Of a DNA stretch of 64,000 nt, positions 14,701 to 27,659 are shown piece by piece. The stretch's first letter is position 1. Each line of letters begins with the position of its first letter. Source of the DNA: Scortum barcoo (taxonomy: Eukaryota; Chordata; Actinopteri; Centrarchiformes; Terapontidae); NCBI GenBank assembly GCA_023238725.1, contig CM041552.1, positions 18,016,487-18,080,486 on the forward strand, in the 5' to 3' direction. A model generated the notes under the pieces. That model was given only the letters and a program-made list of their open reading frames with translations. It was not told the origin of the DNA and ran no database searches. A program made the position numbers and the translations under genes.

Positions 14701-17700
14701 TTTTATACTTCACTGACTCCATTTTCAAGCGGCAATTTTCATCACATTAGACTTAATAGTTTGGAAAATATTATGTTTGACTGGAGGATACCAGATTGGA
14801 GGTGAGGGGGGAAATTGGCCTGTTCTGAATGTGCCGCATTACCGCTTCAGCTGAGGGACATTTTGGCTCATCCGATCTAGCTCTGCATACTGTTTTTGTT
14901 GTTCCTCACTAATGTTCCTTATTAATCTTTCGCTTTTACTGTGATGAATCAAAACCAGGCTGTCTTCCAATAAAGCAAAAAATGCAAATTGTAGCAGAAT
15001 CACAGCTTCATTTTGAAATATACACTCATCAGTATATTGACCTATTTCTTATAGCAGGCTTTTGCTTCACTTTCAAATCTGCAGCAGGAGAACAGACAAC
15101 ATGACGTGCTTGTAAAAGAAGAAATAGTACAGAAAATGCAAAGACCTCGATGCCGGCTTTTCTGCCTTGACATGACTTCCTGGGAATAAATTTCATTGAA
15201 TATAACACGGATAAATGAAAAAAAAAGGATGAAAACCATGGAAAATGTATGCTATCTCACAAGGACTGAGGCTGTTTAGACGCCTAGCAGAATGGATCAA
15301 GCACACCTCAGGTAGTTGAGGGGAAATGATTTCAAACAGTGATGTGTGTCAAGATGTGATTATTTGAAACTATATATATTTTTGCAAGAGAAGAGAAGGG
15401 GGGAAGATAGCAGCAGGCAGAGCGGATATGGAGGTAGCAGAGGTAAAAGGGAGCCAGCAGGATCCCACCTGTGCATGTTTTGCATTGAAAAGATCCAGAC
15501 TGCCTCGGTGGCTCACGTTATACCTCAGTCTGATTAATAATGACAAGCACGAGAGCGTTTAGACGTCAGACATATATAGAAATGTACGCGTTCGTGACTG
15601 AGATACAAATAAGTCACTTCACAGTACCCTGCACATGCTCACGCTGAGTACGGGTGCCCAAATGGGAACAAACCCCCCTTCTCGAATGCTGTCGGTGATG
15701 TGCTTTATCCATTTAGCCACACAGGACTAACTTGGCTATGCCAGCTTAGATCAGAGGCTGTGGGCTATAGAATCAAACAGCAGCCAGCGGACAGTCCCAG
15801 ACTCCCAGCACTGACATGAGGACTCCATCACACACCATTAAACCTGCAACCAGAGGTCAAGGTGGGTGAGATGGAAGAGGAGGAGGCAGAGAGTGTGACA
15901 GAGGCACAGTGAAGGTGCAGAGACAGAGCAAGAGAAAAGTGGAAAAGAGAGAGACAAAGACAAGGAGATTATCATTGCTGATTTACACCTGCTGCTAGCG
16001 GCGCCTGAGAGACAAGACAGTCTTCTTAGAAAGGCCTCTGCCAATGAGAGACAGTGCCTTACAGTGGTTCCTCAGACACAACACACAGCTACTGCACTTT
16101 TTAAATGGTGAGTCACTTAGAGGAAAGCTATCCTTCTGTCTGGTTTGGTGGGATTTGTGACAGAGTAATGGCAGTGGGCAAGCCAACGCAGTAACTTTGC
16201 CATTACAGTGCTCTCACATCTGACATCTGGGACACTGTGTGCTCTCGTCCTGGTCAGCTTTTTGTGGCATAATCTTCCCGTTCACACTGTCACTCAATGT
16301 TTTCTCTTTCCCTTTTTGTCTCTCTCAGATCTGTTTTGTAAATCTGGACCCTCAGAAAACCGACTGTCGTGACGACAAAAGCATCAAGGTGAGCAGAATC
16401 CTCGTCCCCACTTGTTCTTTCCCTCTTCTCGCCCCTACTGCGTGAGCCGCTATTCTTTTCCACCCACTTTTCAGCCCCCAGGAGCTCATTGTATTTCACA
16501 TGTAAACACTGGCTCAGTTGCCATGGATTCAAAATCATTACCCAGAATTAGAAGTTTGATTTGTTTAGATAATATGCAGATTTTTCAGTCTTTTGCAGCA
16601 GTGGGCGATCAATAATCATTCGGCATGGCTCAAGTCTTCCCACAGGAAGGGTTTTATAATTATGTGTCTCTGAATTGGAACTCCAGAGAACACGTGTTCA
16701 GTTTTGAAGTTGCTTGAAGAAAAGCTTCTTTTTTTTCTGTCATCTAGCATTGTGTATGTGCTTGGCATGTCTCTTGCAGAAATTGGCATCAGTGTCTCCA
16801 GACCTGCCAAAGCTTGTTGAATTACTGACTGTCCACCAACCGAAAGAAAACGAGATCCTACTGCTCGGTGGCCTGGAAGCCTCAGACACTTGCCAAACAC
16901 ACCCACACTCCCCCTCTCAGGTGAGTTTGCAGTGATGTCTTCAAATCTTTGCAAGTATTTTCAGCCTTTGAATTAACCGGCCTGGAGTGCAAGGCAGAAA
17001 GTGCAAGCTGTTCTTTTGTACCGCAATTTAGTGTGATTTAGATTTAAACACCTTTGTGCTAAGAAAAAACTCCACAGGAGCAAGCGCATTCATTTAATTG
17101 AGTAATTCTCCTCCATTCACTCCAGAACATTTCCTCATCTTTTGAGGGTATAGAACTACGCGTTATACAGAAAACCAATATTAGTGTGTAGAAAATAACA
17201 TTTGTGGCTACAGAACAATGGATGACTGCATGAAAAACATTTTACATTTTTATTTCAGAGTACTTTGAAACTGAAACCAGACATAAAAAACAAAATCTAC
17301 AGCTATTGGCCATTTCATACACTTTTTGACACTCACCAAATACATCATTGTATAAAACCACTGTTAAAATCAATACACAGCCTGAGGAACCTGCACAGCC
17401 AGTTAAAGCTGCCTGAACAGGTTCAATGAGTTAACAGTATATCAAATAAAAACATGAATAAAACTCAGAACCTGAACATTTGAGATGTTTAAAATATTCT
17501 CATATCTCATAATTTGTGACTCATCATATGTGTTGTCCACTGTGTGTTTATGCATGGTCAGTGTGTAATATTATGAGTGTTCAGTATGTGTGTGTTGGCA
17601 TGTAGCACTTAGTATATACATGATGTGTGTGTATTTATGTCTCTGTGTGTGCATGTATAATAGGTATGTGTACATGTTTCATTCAGGGCGGGCAGCATCA

Positions 17701-20700
17701 GAGAAGCACAGGCGTGTGCCTGGTTCAGTGTTCAGGGCAGAGACGCACCGCGCAACCCAGCAGCATCATCTTTGACATCAACAAGTTCCTGATTGGTCTG
17801 CAGTGGGGAAAGGAGCGGCAGCTTCAGCAGGGCCGAGTGGCAGGGCAGCGGGTCGATGATGACACAAACCGCTCTATCTCGTCCATAGAAGAAGACTTCC
17901 TGACTGCCTCGGAACACCTCGGCGATGACAGCGAAGATGATGGCTTCAGAAATGGTGAGCCTCGTTACCACGTCACCACAGAGGTTTTGTTTGTGGATGA
18001 GTATGTGTTAGTTGGTGGCATATCTCAAAAATTAAATAAAATTGAATAAAAAGTGGTGGAAGGTACAATGAACAAGTTATTAATTTTTGGTGTTGATCCA
18101 AATGAGTTTCTTAGTATTTTGACACACCGTATTGTTGAATATCTTGACTATTTTTTCTTGAACGACTGTGCTTGAATTAAAAGAAAATTACAGATGCATC
18201 GCATGTCTAGTGGATGGGTATTATGATAATGATAAAAATCCAGATACAAATTTTTATTTTTAGAAAGTCATGTCAGTTCATCTGGATTCATATTTAGTTT
18301 TTGCATACATGGATGCATGCTGAGCATTCATTCAAATATTGACTTAATATGTCATGATTGAAATCATCATAGCTGCCTTAAGTCTACTCTCTGTCCTTTG
18401 TGTAACTCAGTGTTCAACAACATAAGGGTTAATGATTTCTTCCCACATCTGCCCGTATGGCACTAAACAACCTGAACAGCCCGAGAGCGTTCCAGTAATA
18501 CATTTGCATTTACTTGCAGCTTGAGCCAGCATGCTGTCCATTTAAAACCTTAGACAATGAAATTGACATCATACTATGCAGCATGCAGTGGCTGTTCCAA
18601 AACATAGTTTGATGTGATGGTATCCTCTAGAGTATCTAAGAAAACAGACCGACCTTAAAAAATAGATTTAAGTTTCATGCGGGTTTTAAGGTCATCTTTA
18701 AAAGCTTAAAAAACAGACAGGGCATGTCAAAGTCCTGTGAGAGCAACAACCATCGTCTACATCCAGTTAGATAGTACTTTGTTCAGTAATTTATTACTGT
18801 AAAGTTTACATGTTTGTGCCTGTATCAGAAATAAGATGCAACACACCCAAGTCTAAACAGAGTTATTTTTTTCAATATGCTAATATTCATATTTAGATGA
18901 TTAACAATGTTTTCTGCTGTTTGTGTATGGTGCACCAGTGGTGTAGTATTGAAGCATGACAGGCTATTTGCTATTTGTCTTCGCCCATTGAATGATGATA
19001 ACAGTGACAATGATTGTAGTTCTCCCACACTTATTCGCTCGCATATATACTGTATAATTTTAAAGCCAGCAGTCTACATTAATTACAAAGCAAGATGTGT
19101 GAAAAGAATTTCATCCAAGGAGAAATTGAATGGGACAAACAAGATATAAACAAGCTCCAAGACTAAAGCAGGGTAATATTCTTCTCTTGCTGTGACACTT
19201 TAAACTGATGGAGCTGCTTTCTAATCAGCGTGGACATTTTTCATTCCCTGTCTTTCCTGGTTTTTCTCCTCACAGAACCAGAGAGTGGTGACCTGGCAGA
19301 GAGCTTGGTAGAGGTGGCACAGAAACACTGTGTCAGACTTGCATGTCAGAGAGGACAGCTGGCCCATCAACAGAACAGGGAGGATGCTGAGGTGAAAAGG
19401 GAAGGGCATCAACGAGCAAGCGTCCACACTAAGGAATCAGCTGGTCACTATGCCACCAATCTGGCCGAGTCAGTACTGCAAGATGCCTTCATACGCCTCT
19501 CTCAAGATGAAACCTCCTTTGTCTCTGAGGCTGCTGTCAGCGTGTCCCTCTCCAGTCATCCGTCCAACTCCCCTGGTCTTTCAAAGACCAAACAGCCTTC
19601 CCAACAGCGCACCTGCTCTTTTGAACTCCCCAAGATTGTTATAGTTCAAAGCCCAGACAGTTCTGATGGGGCTGTAGAATGGCCAGAGACCCAGGTGTCT
19701 CATTTGCCTGACCAGGATACCACTGCCAAAGCCAGAGAGATGCCAGAGAATGGGACAAAGACCCACAATCCCCACCAAAATGGAGGACACCCATCCAAAC
19801 ATGTAGAGGTGGCTTTGGCCTGTGCTGCCAGTGTCATTGGCACCATTACTGCTCCACAGCTGACAGAACAGCTTGCCATGGAATCTGCTTCAGAGGATGA
19901 CACAGAGGATGACCTACAGGAACCAGAAGAGAGAGGTGACTACTCCTTCTCCTCAGCCATGTGTAGCATGGCTCAGGTAGCTGGTGCTGTAGCAGCTGTG
20001 GAGCTGACAGAGGAGTCGGGGGAGTGCGGTGATTCTGACACAGATTCTGTTGAAGTCTACACAGCATCCCGTGGTCTGATGTCTGCTGCTGAGGCCTCTA
20101 CAGCCTTTACACTGCACTGCAGTGTGGCAGAGGGCACCAGTGTTGAAGCCTTTCGTGCCAACATTGCTGAGGTCCTACACAGAGAAGCAGCTGAGGTGTT
20201 GACTCAGCCACAAGGCTACAGGAGTGTAGCCCACCTGCTAGAGGCCACACATAACAAGATAGTAGATGGCATTACTTGTCCAAAAAAATCCTATATGGAT
20301 GAAATAGAGGTGGATGACTTAATAAATGAGGTGGCAGACAGCCTATTTAAACATGCTTTGGAGAAAGCAAAGAAGAAAAAAGAACTAGAGGGTACTGGAA
20401 AAGATGCACCAAACCTCCAGGTTTTTCTGCAGGACAGCGTAAACAATTTGCTGTTTGATATCCTTTGCCTGACCCAGAAGAAAATCAGTCACATCTCTAG
20501 ATGTGAGCAAGGGTCATTTGAGACTCAAGAGGGTGATACTTGTGCTAGGGACCCTGCTGCCTCCAAGGAGAGCAAGGATCCATTAAGTCAATTACAGTGC
20601 TTAGTTGGCCATAGCCAGTCCACTAATAGTGAGAACCACAGCAGCATGCTACACTGCGCTGATAAGTTTACCATGACTCCTGGGGTGAAGGAGAAATATG

Positions 20701-23700
20701 CTCTTGAAGAAAGTGATCCCATTTCATCTTCCATAGCACACAGCAAAGAGCAACAGCAGCAGTCATCATGCAGACAAAGCCAGTCTAAATCCATCTCCTT
20801 GCCTGCAAAAGATTTCTCTGACCACCAGCAGATCCAGCAGAGCAGTGGTGCCATCAGAGAACCGTGGAGTGAAATCCCAGCTCATAACACAGAGAAGAGG
20901 GGACGACTGGTAACAGGCAGTGACAGCAGACAAGCCTCCCTCACACCCCAGTCCTCCCTCAACTCTTGCAGTTCTCTGCTGTATTTGAGAATGGACTCTG
21001 AATTAAGAACACCTATTACTTGCTATGCTGATGATCTGGCTGCTACAGTGGTTTCTATGGCCACAGAGCTAGCAGCCATCTGCCTGGAGAACTCCACTGG
21101 AAAACAACCCTGGTTCTGTGCCCTAAAAGGGACATCTACTGAAGGGCCAGAGGCCTACTTGATCCCTGCTTGTCGCACAGTTCTGAGGCGGAAAGAGAGT
21201 CAGAGCAACAATGCTGCCTCCAAAAAACATCGGGCGCCACGCCTCAGTGAGATCAAGAGGAAAACAGAAGAGCAACCAGAGCTGATGGAGCGACTGGTGA
21301 ACCGGGTGGTGGATGAATCAGTCAACCCAGATGAACCACAGGACGCATTTGCCCTCTTTGCCTCTGAAGTCACAGCCAGGATTATGAATTGCCCTGAACT
21401 TAATGTGGTGGATACCTCCAAAACAGGCCAAACTCGCAGCAGGTTGCAGTGTGAAAGGTGGAGTCGTGGGAAGGCATCTAGTTATGAAAGTATCCCAGAA
21501 GAAGATGCAGACCCCTCAGGCACACCCAACACCCTGGGTCCTGGCAGCCGGTTAGGTCAGAACTTGAGCCGTGGTAGCTCAATCTCTAAGCAGTCCAGCT
21601 GTGAGAGCATCACAGATGAGTTCTCACGATTCATGGTAAATCAGATGGAGACTGAAGGCAGGGGCTTTGACCTTCTGCTGGACTACTACGCAGGGAAAAA
21701 TGCCAGTAGCATTCTGGCTGCAGCTGTGCAACAGGCTGCATCAAAGAAAAATGGTCATCTCAATGTCAGGGCCTCATCCTGCCTGTCCAAACAGTCCAGC
21801 ACAGAGAGCATCACTGAAGAGTTCTATAGGTTTATGCTTCGGGACCTGGATAAGGAAAACAAAGAGTATGGCATCGCCAAGACTAAAGAGTGGAGCAACA
21901 GCCTGTTCCCCCCTTCCCCTAGAACACCCTTCTGTATACGCCAGTCCTCTGTCCCTGACCGCCGCTCTTCAGACTCACGACTGACTGTCAACTCACCCAT
22001 TAAAGCCAACTCCTTTGATGGATTTGCCCGCAATGTATATGGGGACACGCTGAATATTTTCCCCACCAACTCAGTATCAGCCACAGGACTGTGTAAGTCA
22101 GACTCCTGCCTCTATCAAAGGGGTAAGACTGACCAGATTACTGATATGCTGATTCATGAGACCTGGTCAAGCTCCATCGAGTCCTTGATGAGAAAGAACA
22201 AGATCATTGCTGATCCAGAGGACAGTATTGAGCTGGAGGCTGGAGGAGACTCCCAGCCCCATGTGCAGCAGTTCGCTAATCGCCTTGCAGCGGACATTGT
22301 AGATATTGGCAAGTCTGCACTGGGGGGCCAGCAAGATGTAGCTGGGGGTACATCTGGGTCACACACAAGAAATGTTGGTGAAAGAAGGAGGGGGTTCAAA
22401 CAATCTCATCTAAGTTGTAGTCGCAGTAGATCCAGCCAGGAGCAAACTGCTGCTAGTGTAGGGTCAGTGACCAGTGACAGCAGTGCACCCCGCATGAGGG
22501 GCCCCAGAGATGTGCCGCTGATCCACATTGAGGCAGATCAGAGGGATGAAGAGACTCTTTTAAACCCTGAAAGGACAGGAGGAGGACCTCATGAGGCACC
22601 CCCAGACATGTCAGCTACCAGGCGTACAGAGAGAGCTACAGCCAACGGCAGCAGGTACTACACTGCTCACAGTCCCTCTGTATGAGAGTCAGACTGCTCC
22701 TTCAGACTGAAACTTTTTTATAGCTCAGCAGAATTATCACACTGTAAATGTGAAAAGTATAGATGAATTACTATGAATTAATTCTTAATTATCTGAATTA
22801 AGTCATTAGGAATCGCATGGTTATTTTTTTAGGTAAACATTAAAGTTGTCTTCATCAGTGCTAAATGAATAAAATCCAGGCCCTACAACTTTCAAAGTGT
22901 ACCAAATCTACTTTTAGAGTTTGATCAAAAAGTGGCCGGCACCCAGAGGATCCATTCACTGAAAAAACTAATTTATTTTAGCAGTGTGTGGGGTTTGACA
23001 ATCCTTTGGCTAGGCTGTGACTTGCAGTGTCTGGGTGATGTACTGTGTGTGCAGAAAGCTTTTAGTGGCTTCATCTTTTATCCTGTTTAGCTCACCTTGA
23101 TCAGTACAAGCTGCACTCACACTTGGCTAACACACTAAAACCACAAGACACTTGTAGGTATTTAGATTACATTGACACAATAAAATAACAAGGGTTTTTG
23201 GAGATTAAAGGGTGCTTGAGAGAGGTTGTTTGGCAGCAGCTTAGCTGAAAAAACTGGGTTTATATGAAGTCAGTTCGTTTGTAATGACAGTGTGTAGTCC
23301 TTTTGATTTTACATTACTATACATGGTCAGTTGTACATTCAAACCAGACTGACATTTTAGCAAGACTAGGACTCAGCAAGGTGTCAAGATTCAGTCAAAT
23401 TGTAAGTGTCTGAGTGGCCTTTCAGAGGAGGCAGTAGAGCGTAGACTCTACCAGAAGACATTTTAGTAGATATTCTGGGGGTAATGAAGACTGAAGCAGT
23501 TCATAGTGCGACTCAGTGTGGAATCAAATGAACCTGCTGAAAATGTATAAATGGAAAGAGTTGCAAGAGAGGTATAAGAGAGGAAAGTGACAACATAATA
23601 ACAGGATATGGGGAATCTGTTGTGATCTGTTGGTCTTTTACTGAGCGATTGAAAGAATTTTAGATTCCTAATATAGGATTTGTTCAATAGTGAATCAGGA

Positions 23701-26700
23701 GAAAACAGCTGAAAGGCTTCCAGGCCACATGAGAGTAAGAAGATACGCTCCTTTTCACTTGACAATACATGTAATCCAGGAACAAGTGGAGTGCATCTGT
23801 TTGTCCCTTGTGTAAGGGTGGAACTCAATCATTCGCCTAGTCAATAAAACCTGATTTCCCCCTGGAATTGTCAAGGATGGCAGGCCTCAGTCATCTGATT
23901 ATGACTTAATTTAATCAGTTTACTGAAGAACACTGAAAATCCATCAGTGCCCCTGGGAAAATGTAGTTTGCCGATGCATTACAGATATTGAAATGAATTA
24001 CCTTTCTCCCAAGGTGGTGCATACTTATTTCAAGTTCCAAAGGCTTGTGATTTGTACGAAGTTACTGTAGCTCTATTACTTTCAGAGCATAAACTGACCT
24101 AATACTACTTTTCAGTACATGGATAGTAAACAGAGGGACAATGGAACAACATCGGGAAAAGAGCCAAAGTAATCTCACACTGCAGCAGACAATTGTGCAA
24201 AAGTACTCGATGGTCATTCCCACCATCTTGCGGTTTGCTCTCCCCAGCAGTGAGAGGGACAGGCCAGCTGTGGCGGTGGCTGCAGTAGTGAAGAGGGACA
24301 AGCGTTCTATGAGTGCTAGCAGTGAAGAGAGCATGGGGAGCTGGTCCCATATAACCCCCGAGGATGACCCCCACGAGGAGACCAGTAGTTTTATCCAGCT
24401 GAGCGAGGGGTCAGTAACCGTTGCTCCTTGATACCGCTCCAAACGCTGCTACTCCCACCCTCACCCCACTCTCATTGGCCCATTGCTACTGACACTTGTG
24501 CTCTCGTGTGCCAATGCCAATTTACTCCCTGCTGCTGCAATATCCACACCTGCTGAGGCAGTGTATGGCAGAGAGCTCACTCCACAAAGCCCTCTCCATA
24601 GCTTGCATACAGGGCTCGACCCTGCTTGCACCCCACGCACAACTACCGGCAGTAGTGGGCTGCAGTGGTACAGTGCTGTGACCTCTCACATCAAAAGCCA
24701 CGAGTTCAGAACATTTGCTACACCATTCTCCGCTTCATCAGTTTTTTTCAACTTATACCAAACAGCCTGGAGTCACTGCTCTGTGCTTGCAAGTTGAAAT
24801 AAGGTAACAGTAGAAATGGCCTTACTTTGACTTTGCTTTTAAACAACTTACATGGTGTGATTATGGACCAAATGATCTTACAAACACCAATAATATAAAG
24901 TGCATATTTAAATGCATTTATATCTAAAGACATGGACATGTGTGGATTAAGAGGAAAGGGAAAGCTAGAAGGCTCCATGTGTTCAGTGTGGCAAATAGAG
25001 AAGATACTTGCTTTTTGCTTAATTAACTGCAAGGGTAGTTGTCTGCACCACCATAACACTCGCTGCTCCTTGCAACCTCTCCATCTACCTGCTTACTTTA
25101 GCTCCACCTCATCCCCCAATCCATGTTGTGACACAAGGGCACAGCTGCCAGCCCTGCCTGTCCACCCTACCCACCTAAACTACCTCCAAATCTCCTCATC
25201 TTCATACTCAGACAGGCTTTGCTGCTGGACAAAAATCACCAGCTCTCCCCACCTTGAGCGTCCGATTCTGCTGCAGCTGCTATTTATATGTTAATCACCA
25301 GCTAATGAACAACATGACCTGCATCGCTGCGCCTGGTTATTGTTCTCTTCACAAGTCAGCGATCATGTCGGATGTCTTGAGACAACACGGGGATGACGGT
25401 ATCTCTTGTTTTTTTATTGGTTAACAGGAACGGGACCAGCAGCGCATCCAGCCTAGGTCTGGCAGACCTGGATGCGTTTTCTGATGTTCCCACTCACAGC
25501 ACAGTAATCAGGTAACTGTCAGCGTCACAGGCCGGTGCTGAAATATTTCTCATTAATGAGTCACTCTGAAGCCCATAATGGCATTTTTTTTTCTAATACG
25601 ACAGAAAGTCTGCAGATAGCATATTGCTTTTTCTCATTTTCTCACCCAAAGCGCAGCAGTAAGGTGACATGTGACTGTGACAGGATACCAGACTAACACT
25701 CATACACATGACAGATTAAGGCTAATTATATATTCCATTGTCTTTTTAGCACAGATAATAATGTTCTGTATAATGGACTCAAAAGCCTCTCCAGCCTGCT
25801 GCATTATTGTGTTCTGTCTATATACTGTATCTATGTCATCTGCGTTATCTGTAACACATTAAGGGTGATGGATGTGTAATATATATACTAACATTAAATG
25901 ACTAGCAAAGTGTAATAGACATTTTTGGAAATATGTCTATTCACTTTCTTGGGATGACTTAGATGAAATATTATATGAATTAAACAAACCTGATATAATC
26001 TGTTAATTATTTAACCAGGCTGGCTGTTTTCCTGTTTCCAATCTTTATGTTAAGCTAAGCAAACCAGCTGCTGGGGTTAGTTTAATATTTATCAAATAGA
26101 CATAAGAGTGGTATTGATCTTCACATCTAACTCTTGGCAAGAAAGCGAAGAAATGCATCTCCCATAATGACTAACTATTCCTTAAAGTGATACTGTATGC
26201 TACTGTATCTTTAACTGCTACTTTTTTTCCTCGCAGCGAGGAGGCAGAGAAAGGCCATCTGGCAGGAACCAAGGAGAATGTCTTTGGTAAGTGTGGCGAT
26301 GGATTCTCATGTGTCATCTCAGTGTTATCGACTTCTTAATTATACATCTCTTAACTCACCAAGAGCTCTTGAGTGACTCGAGGGAACAGTATGTGCTGGG
26401 TCTGTGTGATTAATCCCTCAAATGGATGTGCTTGAATAGAGGCGATTCTACTCTCTGAATAAGGATGGTTGGTCATCAATAATTGAAAAGGGCCCATAGT
26501 TCCAGAAGTGTCTCAACACAAAGTTCATCTTTGTTTAATGACTTACACTCCACCAAAGATCTCAAAGCAAAGCTGAGCCCAGGATATTTCTATTTTATGA
26601 GGTTGAATATACTTTTTGATTATATGCAAAGGTTTGGCACGTTACCTTCTGATGTCCAAGCACGTAAAGAAAAGCATTAATTGTCTGTGCTACGGTGCTT

Positions 26701-27659
26701 TGGTGTTCAGGACAACTAACTGGTAACATTCAAGTGTACTGTAGGGTTCCTCTTCAACTACTGTACATCCTGTCACCTTTGCTTTTTCAGAGAGCAGTTC
26801 AGTGAGGACAGCGGGCGGCAGTAGCAACCTCAGAGTGCTGTTGGTGGTGAACTGTGACCTTGAGTCTGAGTGCGTGGACTCTGAGCTGAGAGTAGCCCTG
26901 CAGTGGATCGCTGCCTCCGAGCTGGGCCTTCCAGCCCTGTACTTCAGAAGGTCCAAAGAGAAGAGGGTTGCAAAGGTAGGCACAGTTTTCAAATAAAAAA
27001 TGGAAACTCAAATCTTATTGATCCTTTGATTATTATTATCCTGTTACGGGGCCATAAACAGGTATCCCACTAACGCACATCCAACATAGTGAATCCTTTA
27101 TTTCTTCTTTTGTTGGCTCAAAAGTGGTACAATTCAAATATACTGAGCCTAGAAATACAAGAATCTTTTGATAAAATTACCAAAATATGTGGAAATTTTA
27201 AAAATCAGCCATCACTCTTGTTGCTAAAATGTGTCCTCAGTGGTAGTTACAACCCTGCCCTGGTGCAGGTCATTCTCTGTTTTGTGTTGTTTGATATGTG
27301 CAGTACATGATAAAATGTTTTTAATAACTTAATAACATTTTTATAACTTTTATAACTAGGTTGGTCTTTCTCTAATAATGTTATTTTATACTTTTATACT
27401 TTACAATAGTGAAGTTTTAGATCATTTTAACAATTGTTATCTTTTCAGATTTACTTTACACCTTCCGTAAATGTCTCCATTGTTGGATTCATTACATGTC
27501 TCTCAGTTCCAGAGGCTGGTCCATCTGATGTCTCAGAAGTCGTGGCGGATTGCGGACTTGTTCAGCGCTGTGGTTCAGTTCTGTAAGCTACATGAGAAAG
27601 ACGAAGAGGAGGGCCGGTCTCTGTCCAGCCTCTTTGATTGGCTGTTGGAGAGCCTGTAG
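1539..27659 (+). CDS. sphkap: SPHKAP, type I PKA anchoring protein (5' end missing)
   Basis: SPHKAP (SKIP) is an A-kinase anchoring protein that tethers the RI subunit of PKA and also binds sphingosine kinase 1. Eleven exons with matching phases: 1539-1641, 3048-3158, 16329-16388, 16780-16920, 17687-17954, 19276-22654, 24251-24409, 25428-25511, 26237-26286, 26791-26975, 27507-27659 (stop TAG). Together they encode about 1,563 residues; human SPHKAP is about 1,700. Conserved stretches seen: SPDLPKL with KENEI (fourth exon), IIFDINKFLIGL and SSIEEDFLTASEHL (fifth), KYATNLAESVLQDAFIRLSQ-like, TVVSMATELAAICLENS (RI helix) and GKQPWFCA in the giant exon, two SKQSS.ESIT.EF motifs, and the C-terminal ALQWIAASELGLPALYF and FDWLLESL blocks typical of the AKAP110/SPHKAP/AKAP11 group. 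The first exon begins mid-codon, so the initiator exon lies upstream of base 1. AKAP11 was considered, but the N- and C-terminal matches favour SPHKAP. Confidence 0.95.
1642..3047 (+). other. SPHKAP intron with compound microsatellite
   Basis: This intron lies between the exons ending ACKK and starting VLCSNTVLD. It contains a (TA)n(TG)n(TA)n compound microsatellite at about 2510-2565. No other structure was recognised. Confidence 0.6.
2510..2565. repeat. Compound (TA)n(TG)n(TA)n microsatellite
   Basis: TA repeats switch to TG repeats and back to TATATA. It is a simple sequence repeat within a SPHKAP intron. Confidence 0.9.
3159..16328 (+). other. SPHKAP 13-kb intron
   Basis: The largest intron in the window, from GTGAGT to TTCTCTCTCAG. 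I see no protein-coding exon. It holds a perfect 24-bp-arm inverted repeat (3524-3580), two related blocks carrying CCTTTGATC (about 4865-4930 and 8600-8680), and short microsatellites at about 6300, 10518, 11677 and 13650. Large vertebrate introns of this kind often host enhancers, but conservation cannot be judged from one sequence. Confidence 0.6.
3524..3580. repeat. Perfect inverted repeat, 24-bp arms, 9-nt loop
   Basis: Positions 3524-3547 are the exact reverse complement of 3557-3580, with the spacer AATCACAGC between them. It lies inside the large SPHKAP intron. It could be the remnant tip of a fold-back transposon or a hairpin precursor; neither is shown. Confidence 0.85.
17955..19275 (+). 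other. SPHKAP intron before the giant exon
   Basis: A GTGAGC donor follows the exon encoding the SSIEEDFLTASEHL block, and the acceptor precedes EPESGDLAESL. The sequence is AT-rich; no repeat family or ORF was recognised in it. Confidence 0.5.
19276..22654 (+). CDS. sphkap: SPHKAP giant central exon (PKA-RI binding region)
   Basis: One 3,379-bp exon holds about 70 percent of the protein in this window, as expected for this family. It starts after TTTTTCTCCTCACAG (phase 1) and ends at AG|GTACTA (phase 2). The best RI-anchoring helix candidate, DDLAATVVSMATELAAICLE, is encoded at about 21030-21090 and is followed by GKQPWFCALKG. A second amphipathic stretch, DLINEVADSLFKHALEKAKK, is encoded at about 20310-20375. 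Two related blocks, SKQSSCESITDEFSRFMVNQ (from about 21585) and SKQSSTESITEEFYRFMLRD (from about 21786), form an internal repeat. LSEIKRKTEE and LMERLVNRVVDESVNP are further family-conserved blocks. Much of the rest is Ser/Thr/Glu-rich and probably disordered. The reading frame continues past the donor for ten more codons to a TGA at 22683-22685. Confidence 0.93.
22655..24250 (+). other. SPHKAP intron after the giant exon
   Basis: Runs from a weak GTACTA donor to a tandem AGCAG acceptor. No coding content is recognised apart from the ten-codon read-through at its start. AATAAA-like sequence near 22867-22880 could serve a short isoform, but this is speculative. Confidence 0.5.
24410..25427 (+). 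other. SPHKAP intron 24410-25427
   Basis: GTCAGT donor and TTGGTTAACAG acceptor. This donor is chosen because it alone joins in frame to the NGTSSASSLGLADLD exon. Open frames inside it show no family features. Confidence 0.55.

Noticed and set aside
24483..24797. 104-codon open frame after SPHKAP exon 24251-24409
   Set aside because: Intronic, no family match, and the flanking exons splice in phase across it.
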